17,318 bases of DNA from an uncultured Collinsella sp. (GCA_902494625.1 CABUUB010000039.1:1-17318); one strand, 5' to 3'. Shown: positions 1-6,713, counted from the first letter of the stretch. Notes: generated by a model not told the origin, from the sequence alone. Numbers and translations are program-made.

Positions 1-24
1 CCGCCGCAAATAACCGTGCTAAAA

Positions 25-2673
25 CTAGCAGACGGCGTAGTCCTGGGGCTCGCGGCCGTAGTAGGCGTCCAGGTAGAGCTCCTTGATCTCGCTCATGAGC
101 GGGTAGCGCGGGTTAGCGCCGGTGCACTGGTCGTTGAATGCCTGCTCGGTCATCTCGTCGAGGGTGTCGAGGAAGTACTGCTCGTCAACACCGTAGTCGG
201 CGATGGTCTTCTTGACGCCGATGAAGTCCTTGAGCTCCTCGAGCTTCGTGATGAAGTTCTCGAAGACCTCCTTGTCGTCCTTGCCCTCGATGCCGCAGTA
301 CTTGGCCATCTCGGCGTAGTTGTGCAGTGCGTTGGGGTAAGGATACTGGGAGAAGGTACCCATCTTGACGGGAGCCTCGGCGGCGTTGTAGCGCATGACG
401 CGAGTCAGGATGACGGCGTTGGCGAGGCCGTGGGGCAGGTGATGGAAAGCGCCGAGCTTGTGGGCCATGGAGTGGTTGAGGCCCAGGAAGGCGTTGGCGA
501 AGGCCATACCGGCCATGCAGGAGGCGTTGTGCATCTCCTCGCGGGCGTGCGGGTCCTTGGCGCCGTTCGTGAAGCTGGAGGGCAGGTTCTCGAAGACGAG
601 CTTAGCAGCGCGCTCGGAGAGGCCCTTGGTGTAGTCGGAAGCCATGATGGAGACGTAGGACTCGATGGCGTGGGTCATGACGTCGATGCCGGAGGCAGCG
701 GTCAGGCCGCGCGGGGCGGTCATGCAGTTGTCGGCGTCGACGATAGCCATGTTGGGGAGCAGCGCGTAGTCGGCGAGCGGCCACTTGATGCCGGTCTCCT
801 TGTCGGTGATGATGGCGAACGGCGTGCACTCGGAGCCGGTACCCGAAGAGGTCGGGACGGCGACGAAGTAGGCCTTCTTGCCCATCTCGGGGAAGGTGAA
901 GATACGCTTGCGGATGTCCATGAAGTCCATGGCCATGTCCTCAAACTTGCACTCGGGGTGCTCGTACATCATCCACATGATCTTGCCGGCGTCCATAGCG
1001 GAGCCACCGCCGACGGCGATGATGACGTCCGGCTCAAAGAGAGCCATCTGCTTGGCGCCGCGACGTGCGCACTGCAGCGACGGATCGGGCTCGACGTCGT
1101 AGAAGCAGTCGTGGGCGATGCCCATCTCGTCGAGCTTGGCCTCGATGGCGCGGGTGTTGCCATTCTTGAAGAGGAACTGGTCGGTGACGATGAAGGCGCG
1201 CTTCTTGCCCATGACGTTGCCAAGCTCGTCGAGGGCGACGGGCGTGGAACCCTTCTTGAAGTAGACCTTCTCGGGAGCGCGGAACCACAGCATGTTCTCA
1301 CGGCGCTCGGCCACAGTCTTAACGTTGATCAAGTGCTTCACCCCAACGTTCTCGGAGACGGAGTTGCCGCCCCAGGAGCCGCAGCCCAGGGTCAGAGACG
1401 GCTTCATGCCAAAGTTGTACAGGTCACCGATGCCACCGTGCGAGGACGGGGTGTTGATGACGATACGGCAGGCCTTCATGACGTGCTCGAACAGGCTGAT
1501 CTTCTCGGCCTGGGCGGGGTGCACGTACAGAGAGGCGGTGTGGCCCGGGCCACCGGCGAGCACCAGGTGCTCAGCCTTGTCGACGGCCTCCTGGAAGTCC
1601 TTGGCGTGGTACATGGCCAGGACCGGGGAGAGCTTCTCGTGGGAGAACTCCTCCTTGGCGGGGTCGGTGGAGGTGACCTCGGCGATCAGGATCTTGGTCT
1701 TGGCGGGAACCTCGATGCCGGCGAGCTCGGCGATCTTGGCGGCAGCCATGCCGGGGATGCGGTGATCGAGGGCGCCGTTCTTGAACATGGCGGCACGCAG
1801 GGCCTCCATCTCGGCACCCTGCTTGACGAAGTAGCAGCCGCGCTTCTGGAACTCGGCCTTGACCTGGTCATAGATGGTGTCGATGACGGTCACGGACTGC
1901 TCGGAAGCGCAGATCATGCCGTTGTCGAAGGTCTTGGAGTGGATGATGGAGTTGACGGCGAGCAGCACGTCGGCGGTGTCGTCGATGACGACCGGGGTGT
2001 TACCGGCGCCAACGCCCAGGGCGGGCTTGCCCGAGGAGTAGGCGGCCTTGACCATGCCCGGGCCACCGGTGGCGAGGATGATGTCGACGTCGCGCATGAC
2101 CATGTTGGTCAGCTCGATGGAGGGGACATCGACCCAGCCGATGATGCCCTCGGGGGCACCAGCCTTGACGGCGGCGTCAAGCACGAGCTTGGCGGCGGCG
2201 ATGGTGCACTTGGCGGCAGCCGGGTGCGGGGAGATGATGATGGCATTGCGGGTCTTCAGGCTGATCAGCGTCTTGAAGATCGCGGTGGAGGTGGGGTTGG
2301 TCGTCGGGATGACGGCGCCCACGATGCCGATGGGCTCGGCGATCTTGGTGATGCCGTAAGCCTCGTCGCGCTCCAGGACACCACAGGTCTTGGTGTTCTT
2401 GTAAGCGTTGTAGATGTACTCTGCGGCGTAGTGGTTCTTGATGACCTTGTCTTCAAGAACGCCGCGGCCGGTCTCCTCGATGGCCATCTTCGCCAACGGG
2501 ATACGAGCCTTGTTGGCGGCCATGGCGGCCTCATAGAAGATCTTGTCGACCTGCTCCTGCGTGTACGTAGCAAAAAGCGCCTGGGCCTCTCGCATCTGAG
2601 CGAGCTTAGCCTCAAGCGCCTCTACGTTGTCCACAATTGCGGGAGTAGTGTTTTCCGGTGACTTTTTCACCAT
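25..2673 (-). CDS. adhE: Bifunctional acetaldehyde-CoA/alcohol dehydrogenase AdhE
   Basis: 882 residues, full length for AdhE. It reduces acetyl-CoA to acetaldehyde and then to ethanol in the cytosol, oxidising two NADH; family members form helical spirosomes. The N-terminal half is an aldehyde dehydrogenase domain with the catalytic Cys near residue 255 (NGMICASEQS). A linker near 440-470 leads to an iron-dependent alcohol dehydrogenase domain with the NAD-binding GGGSAMDAGK at about 555-564. Its iron ligands are visible as D664 and H668 (GIDVMTH), H734 (LNHSMAH) and H748 (LPHG), so both active sites look intact. The ATG at 2673 is preceded by AAGGAGA at 2679-2685. The gene is transcribed alone, away from the transposase remnant; its terminator lies beyond the left edge. 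Identity is nearly certain; the direction of flux in vivo (ethanol production or use) cannot be read from sequence. Confidence 0.98.
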   Translation of the reverse strand: MVKKSPENTTPAIVDNVEALEAKLAQMREAQALFATYTQEQVDKIFYEAAMAANKARIPLAKMAIEETGRGVLEDKVIKNHYAAEYIYNAYKNTKTCGVLERDEAYGITKIAEPIGIVGAVIPTTNPTSTAIFKTLISLKTRNAIIISPHPAAAKCTIAAAKLVLDAAVKAGAPEGIIGWVDVPSIELTNMVMRDVDIILATGGPGMVKAAYSSGKPALGVGAGNTPVVIDDTADVLLAVNSIIHSKTFDNGMICASEQSVTVIDTIYDQVKAEFQKRGCYFVKQGAEMEALRAAMFKNGALDHRIPGMAAAKIAELAGIEVPAKTKILIAEVTSTDPAKEEFSHEKLSPVLAMYHAKDFQEAVDKAEHLVLAGGPGHTASLYVHPAQAEKISLFEHVMKACRIVINTPSSHGGIGDLYNFGMKPSLTLGCGSWGGNSVSENVGVKHLINVKTVAERRENMLWFRAPEKVYFKKGSTPVALDELGNVMGKKRAFIVTDQFLFKNGNTRAIEAKLDEMGIAHDCFYDVEPDPSLQCARRGAKQMALFEPDVIIAVGGGSAMDAGKIMWMMYEHPECKFEDMAMDFMDIRKRIFTFPEMGKKAYFVAVPTSSGTGSECTPFAIITDKETGIKWPLADYALLPNMAIVDADNCMTAPRGLTAASGIDVMTHAIESYVSIMASDYTKGLSERAAKLVFENLPSSFTNGAKDPHAREEMHNASCMAGMAFANAFLGLNHSMAHKLGAFHHLPHGLANAVILTRVMRYNAAEAPVKMGTFSQYPYPNALHNYAEMAKYCGIEGKDDKEVFENFITKLEELKDFIGVKKTIADYGVDEQYFLDTLDEMTEQAFNDQCTGANPRYPLMSEIKELYLDAYYGREPQDYAVC

Positions 2674-2713
2674 TTGTGTCTCCTTGCGATCGGAGATTTA
2701 CCCTACGCCTTGC

Positions 2714-2722
2714 ATGATAGCA
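2714..2722 (-). promoter_or_regulatory. adhE promoter, extended -10
   Basis: Read on the minus strand this is TGC-TATCAT, a TGn-extended -10 element. It would start transcription near 2707, giving a leader of about 33 nt before the adhE ATG. No good -35 hexamer lies 16-18 bp upstream, which is common for extended -10 promoters. The assignment rests on the motif and its position. Confidence 0.5.
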
Positions 2723-2765
2723 AGAAATAAATCGGTGAACGGTCAGATTCCCGTAAAAGACAAAC

Positions 2766-2795
2766 TAAAACGCTTCAATCAAATGAACCGTTTCA
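2766..2795. promoter_or_regulatory. Pair of LacI-family-like dyads upstream of adhE
   Basis: Two 12-bp quasi-palindromes with a central CG, TAAAACGCTTCA (2766-2777) and TGAACCGTTTCA (2784-2795), are separated by 6 bp. Turned to the same orientation they match at 10 of 12 bases, so together they form a larger inverted repeat. The core resembles LacI/CcpA-family operators. They would lie about 64 and 82 bp upstream of the proposed adhE start, a position that suits activation or cooperative binding more than simple blocking. The regulator is unknown and no regulator gene is adjacent. Confidence 0.4.
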
Positions 2796-2824
2796 ACTAA
2801 AACTATGCCCAATGCATCGCCCCG

Positions 2825-2849
2825 CTCATTGGGGACAGACTTACATGAG
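2825..2849 (+). repeat. Left arm of 25-bp inverted repeat around the transposase remnant
   Basis: The sequence begins CTCATTGGGG and ends CTTACATGAG. It matches the reverse complement of 3059-3083 at 24 of 25 positions; the only difference is the seventh base (G here, T in the other arm). RAYT enzymes act on palindromic REP/BIME-like DNA, so this arm may be the remnant's end or cognate repeat. Confidence 0.85.
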
Positions 2850-3058
2850 AATTTCAATCGGAAAACGGGAAGAACGGGGCATCTTTTTGACAATTGCTAT
2901 TCGCGGGTCGCGGTTGAGTCAGACACGCAGGCGGTGCAGCTGCTCGACTATATTCGTCTCAATCTCGTGAAAGGTGCGCTTGGCTCAATCGAGGCGTACC
3001 GCTGGTCAAGCTACAGGGCATACCAGCTGGGCTACGATCCCTTTGACATCTGCAAACA

Positions 3059-3083
3059 CTCATGTAAGTCTGTCCCAAATGAG
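3059..3083 (-). repeat. Right arm of 25-bp inverted repeat around the transposase remnant
   Basis: The sequence begins CTCATGTAAG and ends CCAAATGAG, the inverted partner of 2825-2849 (24 of 25). The arms enclose 209 bp holding the transposase-like codons. The arm ends 5 bp before the rpmB terminator stem. Confidence 0.85.
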
Positions 3084-3086
3084 TGC

Positions 3087-3119
3087 AAAAAGGCGCCCTC
3101 CGTAGGGGAGAGCGCCTTT
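3087..3119 (-). terminator. Intrinsic terminator downstream of rpmB
   Basis: AAAGGCGC (3089-3096) pairs with GCGCCTTT (3112-3119). The stem continues CTCC to GGAG after one mismatch. On the minus strand the stem is followed by a run of five T (complement of 3087-3091). It lies about 70 bp past the rpmB stop, so it most likely ends the rpmB transcript. Confidence 0.8.
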
Positions 3120-3187
3120 GGTAAGTTCTATATGAACGCGAGGTCTTTGACCCGGAGAGTCCGAGGTACTTGTTGGTAAGACCTTAT

Positions 3188-3376
3188 TTAGGAGCGCGCA
3201 ACCTTGCCGGACTTGAGGCAGGTGGAGCAAACGTTCATCTTGCGACGGTGACCATCGACGACGACGTAGACGCGCTGGATGTTGGGGCGGAACTTACGGT
3301 TGGTGACGCGGTGAGAGTGGCTGATGGAGCGACCGGCAACGGGGTGCTTACCGCAAACTTCGCAAACTTTGGACAT
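3188..3376 (-). CDS. rpmB: 50S ribosomal protein L28 (zinc-binding form)
   Basis: 62 residues, normal for bacterial L28, a small protein of the large ribosomal subunit. It starts MSKVCEVCGK and contains the family signature GRSISHSHRVTNRKFRPN. Two CxxC pairs (Cys 5/8 and 50/53) mark the zinc-binding C+ form; bacteria often also have a Cys-free form used when zinc is scarce, but none is in this window. The ATG at 3376 is preceded by AAGGAGGG at 3383-3390. An in-frame upstream start at 3424 is rejected because it lacks this site. The gene is a single unit, divergent from the pyr operon, with its own promoter and terminator. Confidence 0.97.
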   Translation of the reverse strand: MSKVCEVCGKHPVAGRSISHSHRVTNRKFRPNIQRVYVVVDGHRRKMNVCSTCLKSGKVARS

Positions 3377-3430
3377 AACTGACCCTCCTTGGGCGACAAA
3401 CGAACATGTCGCGTTAACAAACAAGCCTGA

Positions 3431-3439
3431 ACTATAGCA
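3431..3439 (-). promoter_or_regulatory. rpmB promoter, extended -10
   Basis: On the minus strand this reads TGC-TATAGT, a near-consensus extended -10. Transcription would start near 3424, leaving about 47 nt before the ATG. The same nonamer occurs upstream of rpsT, the other ribosomal protein gene here. No clear -35 is seen. Confidence 0.6.
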
Positions 3440-3669
3440 CAGAAGCAGCTCCCTGTGCGTAATCTACACAGAGATATTCCTCTTTTGGCGATAGTGCTCA
3501 CGCCACGGCCCTGGACGTAGATCCGATTTGCGTGCAGCAGAGGGGATTATGCCAGCTCGTGCGTGCGTTTTCAAGCTCGTCCCACAAATATATATATAGG
3601 TTTATGGAGCATTGGGCTCCGTTTACGGATTGCTCTGTATTTATGCTCGCAATTAAGCTCGAGGTTGGC
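3440..3669. other. rpmB/pyrR divergent intergenic stretch, no gene seen
   Basis: No convincing coding frame. It is more A/T-rich than its surroundings and holds an alternating AT run at 3588-3598 and a small hairpin GGAGC(3606-3610)/GCTCC(3616-3620). Neither can be assigned a function. Upstream control elements for both genes would lie here. Confidence 0.6.
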
Positions 3670-3675
3670 TACACT
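3670..3675 (+). promoter_or_regulatory. Candidate -10 element of the pyr operon
   Basis: TACACT within GGCTACACT fits a TAnnnT -10 box, preceded by GC as at other promoters in this window. It would start transcription near 3682, just ahead of the structured pyr leader. No convincing -35 is seen 16-18 bp upstream, so the assignment is tentative. Confidence 0.4.
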
Positions 3676-3700
3676 ATCCCTTGACCATTAAAGGGGTACG

Positions 3701-3790
3701 AGATGCCCACATGGAATTACATTGCTGCCAAAGAGCAGTCCTTCCTGTGGGTGTCTGGTCCGCTTTGAGCGGTCGGGCATCTATTTTTTT
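3701..3790 (+). promoter_or_regulatory. pyr operon transcription attenuator (antiterminator/terminator pair)
   Basis: Two mutually exclusive folds are visible in the leader. Hairpin I pairs 3701-3711 with 3746-3756 and, after a bulged T at 3712, 3713-3716 with 3742-3745; its tip pairs 3721-3726 with 3734-3739 around GCCAAAG. The terminator pairs 3748-3764 with 3768-3783, with two mismatches, a few G-U pairs and one bulge, and is followed by seven T (3784-3790). They share 3748-3756, so only one can form. This is the architecture of a transcription attenuator ahead of pyrR. Whether PyrR, leader translation or another signal makes the choice is not shown by sequence. Confidence 0.7.
3703..3768 (+). 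CDS. Putative 21-residue pyr leader peptide
   Basis: An ATG preceded by AAAGGGG (3690-3696, 6-nt spacing) opens a 21-codon frame that begins MPTWNY and ends SGPL. Its TGA stop at 3766-3768 falls in the apical loop of the attenuator terminator. The start codon lies in the 5' arm of hairpin I, so translation would disturb that arm, and a ribosome at the stop would cover the terminator. This placement resembles leader peptides of translation-coupled attenuators such as enterobacterial pyrL. There is no run of one regulatory codon and no T-rich pause site inside the frame, so the frame could be incidental. Confidence 0.4.
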   Translation: MPTWNYIAAKEQSFLWVSGPL

Positions 3791-3806
3791 GACTGTGTCA
3801 GCAGTC
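3791..3806 (+). other. Small hairpin between pyr terminator and pyrR
   Basis: GACTG (3791-3795) pairs with CAGTC (3802-3806) around a 6-nt loop, directly after the terminator T-run and 13 nt before the pyrR Shine-Dalgarno. The GACTG could also pair with an identical CAGTC at 3736-3740 in the tip of hairpin I, which would add another alternative fold. Function unknown. Confidence 0.4.
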
Positions 3807-3829
3807 AAGACATGTGAGGAAGGAGATCG

Positions 3830-4414
3830 ATGGGCACGACTTCCCCCAAGGCGGTCATCATGGACGAGACCGCCGTCAACCGAGCGATGACCCGCATCGC
3901 GCACGAGATTCTCGAGCGCAACGAGGGCTGTGAAGACCTCGCTCTGGTCGGCATCGTCACGCGCGGCGACCTTCTGGCAAAGAAGCTCGCCGAGGAGATC
4001 AAGGAGATCGAGGGCGTCGACGTTCCGCTCGGCAGCCTGGACATCAGCTTCTACCGCGATGACTATGCGACCAATTTCGCTCCCGCGATCCACGCTACCA
4101 ACATTCCCTTCAGCGTCGACGGCAAGCGCGTCGTGCTGGTGGACGACATCCTGTATACGGGCCGTACCATCCGCGCCGCTCTGGACGCCGTCATGGACCT
4201 GGGCCGTCCGAGCCGCATTGAGCTGGCAGTCCTCGTTGACCGCGGCCACCGCGAGCTCCCCATCTCGCCGGACTTTGTCGGCAAGAACGTTCCCTCGTCG
4301 CATGAGGAGAACGTGCACCTATATATGAAGGAAGTCGACGGCCACACCGCTGTCGAGATTAACGACGTCGCGCCGGGTTCCCACGTGGGCTCCGCGCCGC
4401 TGGGAGGTGAGTAG
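3830..4414 (+). CDS. pyrR: Pyrimidine operon regulator PyrR / uracil phosphoribosyltransferase
   Basis: 194 residues, slightly longer than typical PyrR (about 180) through a short C-terminal tail. It has the type I phosphoribosyltransferase fold: VTRG near 43-46, the PRPP loop VLVDDILYTGRT at 102-113, and the PyrR-typical VDRGHRELPI at 136-145. In the family PyrR binds pyr mRNA leaders with UMP/UTP to lower expression, and many members also make UMP from uracil and PRPP. It is the first gene of the operon, directly behind the attenuator, which fits autoregulation. The ATG at 3830 follows AAGGAG at 3820-3825. The classical Firmicutes PyrR-binding consensus is not evident in the leader, so the RNA target here may differ. 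Confidence 0.96.
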   Translation: MGTTSPKAVIMDETAVNRAMTRIAHEILERNEGCEDLALVGIVTRGDLLAKKLAEEIKEIEGVDVPLGSLDISFYRDDYATNFAPAIHATNIPFSVDGKRVVLVDDILYTGRTIRAALDAVMDLGRPSRIELAVLVDRGHRELPISPDFVGKNVPSSHEENVHLYMKEVDGHTAVEINDVAPGSHVGSAPLGGE

Positions 4415-4418
4415 TACC

Positions 4419-5363
4419 GTGGCGTTCAACCATAAGCACCTGATCGACATTACCGAGTACTCCGAAGAGGACATCAAGCTCATCCTCGAGACCGCCAAGG
4501 CGTTCTCCGAGGTCAACGAGCGTGCCATCAAGAAGGTCCCCACGCTCAAGGGCAAGACCATCGTCAACATGTTCAACGAGCCCTCGACGCGCACCCGCAG
4601 CTCCTTCGAGCTCGCCGAGAAGCGTCTTTCGGCCGACAGCCTTAACTTTGGCGGCTCCTCGACCTCCACGGTCAAGGGCGAGAGCCTCGTCGACACCGTC
4701 GAGACCCTCAACGCTTATAAGATCGACTGCATTGTCGTGCGCGATAAGCACGCCGGCGCTCCCTACATCGTCACGCAGAACTCGCCCGCAAGCGTCATCT
4801 GCGCCGGTGACGGCAAGCACAACCATCCTACGCAGGCCCTGCTCGACCTGTACACCATCTGGGAGCACAAGGGTGACTTCCACGGTCTGAAGGTCGCCGT
4901 CGTCGGCGATATCGCCCACTCCCGTGTTTGCGGCTCGCTGATCCCCGCCCTTAAGATCATGGGCTGCGAGACCTACGCCGTCGCCCCCGGCACGCTGCTG
5001 CCGCCGTCGCCCGAGGTCCTGGGCTGCGACCATGTGACGAGCGACCTTGATTCCGTCCTGCCCGAGCTGGACGTCGTCTACATGCTGCGCGTGCAGCAGG
5101 AGCGCCTCGAGGGTGCCCCGTTCCCGACCATTCGCGAGTACCACAAGCTTTTCGGCCTGACCAAGGACCGCGAGAAGCTCATGAAGCCCGATGCGATCAT
5201 CTGCCACCCGGGCCCCATCAACCGCGGCGTCGAGTTCGACTCCTATATGGCCGACCACCCGCAACGCTCCGTCATCCTGGAGCAGGTCTACGCCGGTATC
5301 TGCGTGCGTATGGCTATCCTGTATCTGCTGCTTGGAGGTGCCGATAATGGCCTTGCTTCTTAA
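4419..5363 (+). CDS. pyrB: Aspartate carbamoyltransferase catalytic subunit
   Basis: 314 residues, normal length. It condenses carbamoyl phosphate and L-aspartate to N-carbamoyl-L-aspartate, the first committed step of pyrimidine synthesis. Visible motifs are the carbamoyl-phosphate loop PSTRTR at 55-60, STVKGES at 83-89 with the active-site Lys, HNHPTQALLD at 135-143, the aspartate-loop region around 222-230 (MLRVQQER) and HPGPINRG at 263-270. I prefer the GTG at 4419, which lies 8 nt after GGGAGGTGA at 4402-4410; a GTG at 4407 would sit inside that ribosome-binding site. The start is 4 nt past the pyrR stop, so the two are probably translationally coupled. No regulatory-subunit gene (pyrI) follows; the next gene overlaps its end. 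Confidence 0.97.
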   Translation: MAFNHKHLIDITEYSEEDIKLILETAKAFSEVNERAIKKVPTLKGKTIVNMFNEPSTRTRSSFELAEKRLSADSLNFGGSSTSTVKGESLVDTVETLNAYKIDCIVVRDKHAGAPYIVTQNSPASVICAGDGKHNHPTQALLDLYTIWEHKGDFHGLKVAVVGDIAHSRVCGSLIPALKIMGCETYAVAPGTLLPPSPEVLGCDHVTSDLDSVLPELDVVYMLRVQQERLEGAPFPTIREYHKLFGLTKDREKLMKPDAIICHPGPINRGVEFDSYMADHPQRSVILEQVYAGICVRMAILYLLLGGADNGLAS

Positions 5364-6636
5364 GAATGCCCACGTCGTCGACCCGTCCGTCGAGCTTGAC
5401 GGTGTCGTTGACGTCCTGATTGATGGCGACAAGATCGCCGAGGTCGGCGAGAATCTCTCCGTCGAGGGGGCCGAGGTCCGCGACCTTTCCGGCAAGTACC
5501 TCGTCCCCGGCCTGGTGGACATGCACGTTCACCTTCGCGAGCCCGGCTACGAGGTCAAAGAGGACATCGAGAGCGGCACCCGCGCAGCTGCCAAGGGCGG
5601 CTTTACCGGCGTGTGCGCCATGCCCAACACCGATCCCGTAATCGATAACGGCACTGTCGTTGAGTTCGTCAAGTCCCGCGCTGCCGAGGTTGGCCACTGC
5701 CGCGTCTATCCGTCGGGCGCCATGACCCGCGGTCTTAAGGGCGAGGCCATGTCCGAGATGGGCGATATGGTCGCCCACGGCGCCGTCGCCTTCACCGACG
5801 ACGGTCGCGGCGTGCAGGGCGCGGGCATGCTCCGTCGCTGCATGGACTACGGCAAGATGTTCGGCAAGGTCTTCATGAGCCACTGCCAGGACGAGGACCT
5901 GGTCGGCCACGGCCAGATCAATGAGGGCAAGGTTTCGACCCGTCTGGCCCTCGAGGGCTGGCCGGCTGCCGGCGAGGAGCTCCAGATCGCCCGTGACATC
6001 GAGATCGCCAAGCTGACCGGTGCCAAGCTGCACATCCAGCACATCTCCACCGCCCATGGCCTGGAGATCGTGCGTGCCGGCAAGGCCGCTGGCGTTCAGG
6101 TTACCTGCGAGGCCACCCCGCACCACATGTTCCTGACCGAGAACGACCTGGACGAGACCTACAACACCTCGCTCAAGGTCAACCCGCCGCTGCGTACCGA
6201 GGAGGATGCCGAGGCCATCCGTCAAGGCGTCATCGACGGCACCGTCGACGTTATCGTCACCGATCACGCTCCCCACACCCCGTGGGAGAAGGCCCGCGAG
6301 TTCGAGCTTGCGCCCTTTGGCATGATCGGCCTCGAGACCTCGCTGTCGCTTGTGCTCACCGAGCTGGTCAACACGGGCAAGATGAGCATGGGCCGCATGG
6401 TCGAGCTCATGGCCATCAAGCCGCGTGAGATTCTGGGCCTCGACCAGGTTCAGGTCAAGGCGGGCTCCGTTGCCGACCTGACCGTGTTCGACCCCTCTGC
6501 CACCTGGACGGTCGGTGAGGACGGTTATGAGTCGCGCGCCGAGAACTCCGGTTTTGCCGGCCGCACGCTTACCGGTCGTGCCACCGATGTGTTTGTCGGC
6601 GGTAAGCAGACGCTCGCCGACGGCTGCATCTGCTAG
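5347..6636 (+). CDS. pyrC: Dihydroorotase, class I
   Basis: 429 residues, typical of class I dihydroorotases. It reversibly cyclises carbamoyl-aspartate to dihydroorotate at a metal centre in an amidohydrolase TIM barrel. Metal and substrate residues are visible as DMHVHLREPGYE (His 60 and 62), AMPNTDP at 91-97, FTDDG at 149-153 (candidate bridging Asp), SHCQDEDL with H179, HIQHIS with H232, and VTDHAPHT with D306. The ATG at 5347 lies inside the 3' end of pyrB (17-nt overlap), 6 nt after GGAGGTG at 5334-5340. All catalytic residues look present, so it should be active rather than a non-catalytic partner of PyrB. Confidence 0.97.
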   Translation: MALLLKNAHVVDPSVELDGVVDVLIDGDKIAEVGENLSVEGAEVRDLSGKYLVPGLVDMHVHLREPGYEVKEDIESGTRAAAKGGFTGVCAMPNTDPVIDNGTVVEFVKSRAAEVGHCRVYPSGAMTRGLKGEAMSEMGDMVAHGAVAFTDDGRGVQGAGMLRRCMDYGKMFGKVFMSHCQDEDLVGHGQINEGKVSTRLALEGWPAAGEELQIARDIEIAKLTGAKLHIQHISTAHGLEIVRAGKAAGVQVTCEATPHHMFLTENDLDETYNTSLKVNPPLRTEEDAEAIRQGVIDGTVDVIVTDHAPHTPWEKAREFELAPFGMIGLETSLSLVLTELVNTGKMSMGRMVELMAIKPREILGLDQVQVKAGSVADLTVFDPSATWTVGEDGYESRAENSGFAGRTLTGRATDVFVGGKQTLADGCIC

Positions 6637-6656
6637 CATAGCCTTATCGCTTTTGT

Positions 6657-6681
6657 GCGCGGTGCCCTTGCGGTGCCGCGC
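6657..6681 (+). terminator. Terminator-like hairpin between pyrC and pyrK
   Basis: GCGCGG (6657-6662) pairs with CCGCGC (6676-6681), extended inward by two wobble pairs and CC/GG. It is followed by a T-rich but interrupted tract (TTTCTGTTCGTTTT). It could be a weak terminator, a processing site or a stabilising stem that sets the pyrK/pyrD level relative to pyrBC. It lies in the only sizeable gap of the operon. Confidence 0.45.
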
Positions 6682-6697
6682 TTTCTGTTCGTTTTGA

Positions 6698-6713
6698 CCA
6701 TGCAATCGCATGG
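6698..6713 (+). other. Second hairpin in the pyrC-pyrK gap
   Basis: A perfect 6-bp stem, CCATGC (6698-6703) with GCATGG (6708-6713), closes an AATC tetraloop 6 nt before the GGAG of pyrK. It may influence pyrK translation or mark an RNA processing point. Function not established. Confidence 0.4.

Larger units (their letters stand above)
2805..3179 (+). pseudogene. Remnant of REP-associated Y1 transposase (RAYT / IS200-like)
   Basis: An open frame of 124 codons holds only the C-terminal half of a TnpA-REP-type transposase. Residues around 15-70 carry the family pattern FNRK-x-GRTGHLF, then SRVAVESD, LLDYIRLNLVKGAL and YRWSSYRAYQLG. The HUH metal-binding motif that normally precedes this part is absent. 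The frame opens with MPN, which could be the first residues of a former MPNHxH motif followed by an internal deletion; that is speculation. Near-perfect 25-bp inverted repeats flank the transposase-like part, and both are read through by the frame. The last 30 or so codons run through the rpmB terminator and are not transposase-like. No convincing ribosome-binding site precedes the ATG. It cannot be catalytically active as it stands. Confidence 0.7.

Noticed and set aside
16..2661. 881-codon open frame on the plus strand opposite adhE
   Set aside because: It mirrors the adhE coding frame almost end to end and has low-complexity Gly/Val/Leu/Asp-rich composition, as expected from the complement of a GC3-biased gene. 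No ribosome-binding site or recognisable domain.
2690..2800. Rex (NADH-sensing) operator upstream of adhE
   Set aside because: No TTGTnAA-type dyad was found; the repeats present have a CG-centred LacI-like core instead.
3120..3187. Possible tRNA-like fold (AGGTCTT 3141-3147 / AAGACCT 3178-3184)
   Set aside because: Only one 7-bp arm; no T-arm, anticodon arm or conserved tRNA bases, and the span is too short.
3682..3829. Classical Firmicutes PyrR-binding loop in the pyr leader
   Set aside because: AGTCC occurs at 3737-3741 but the following bases (TTCCTG) do not fit the GAGAGG-type loop, so I cannot call the standard motif.
5314..6711. 465-codon minus-strand frame opposite pyrC
   Set aside because: Shadow of pyrC codon bias; the opposite strand has a complete dihydroorotase with all metal ligands.
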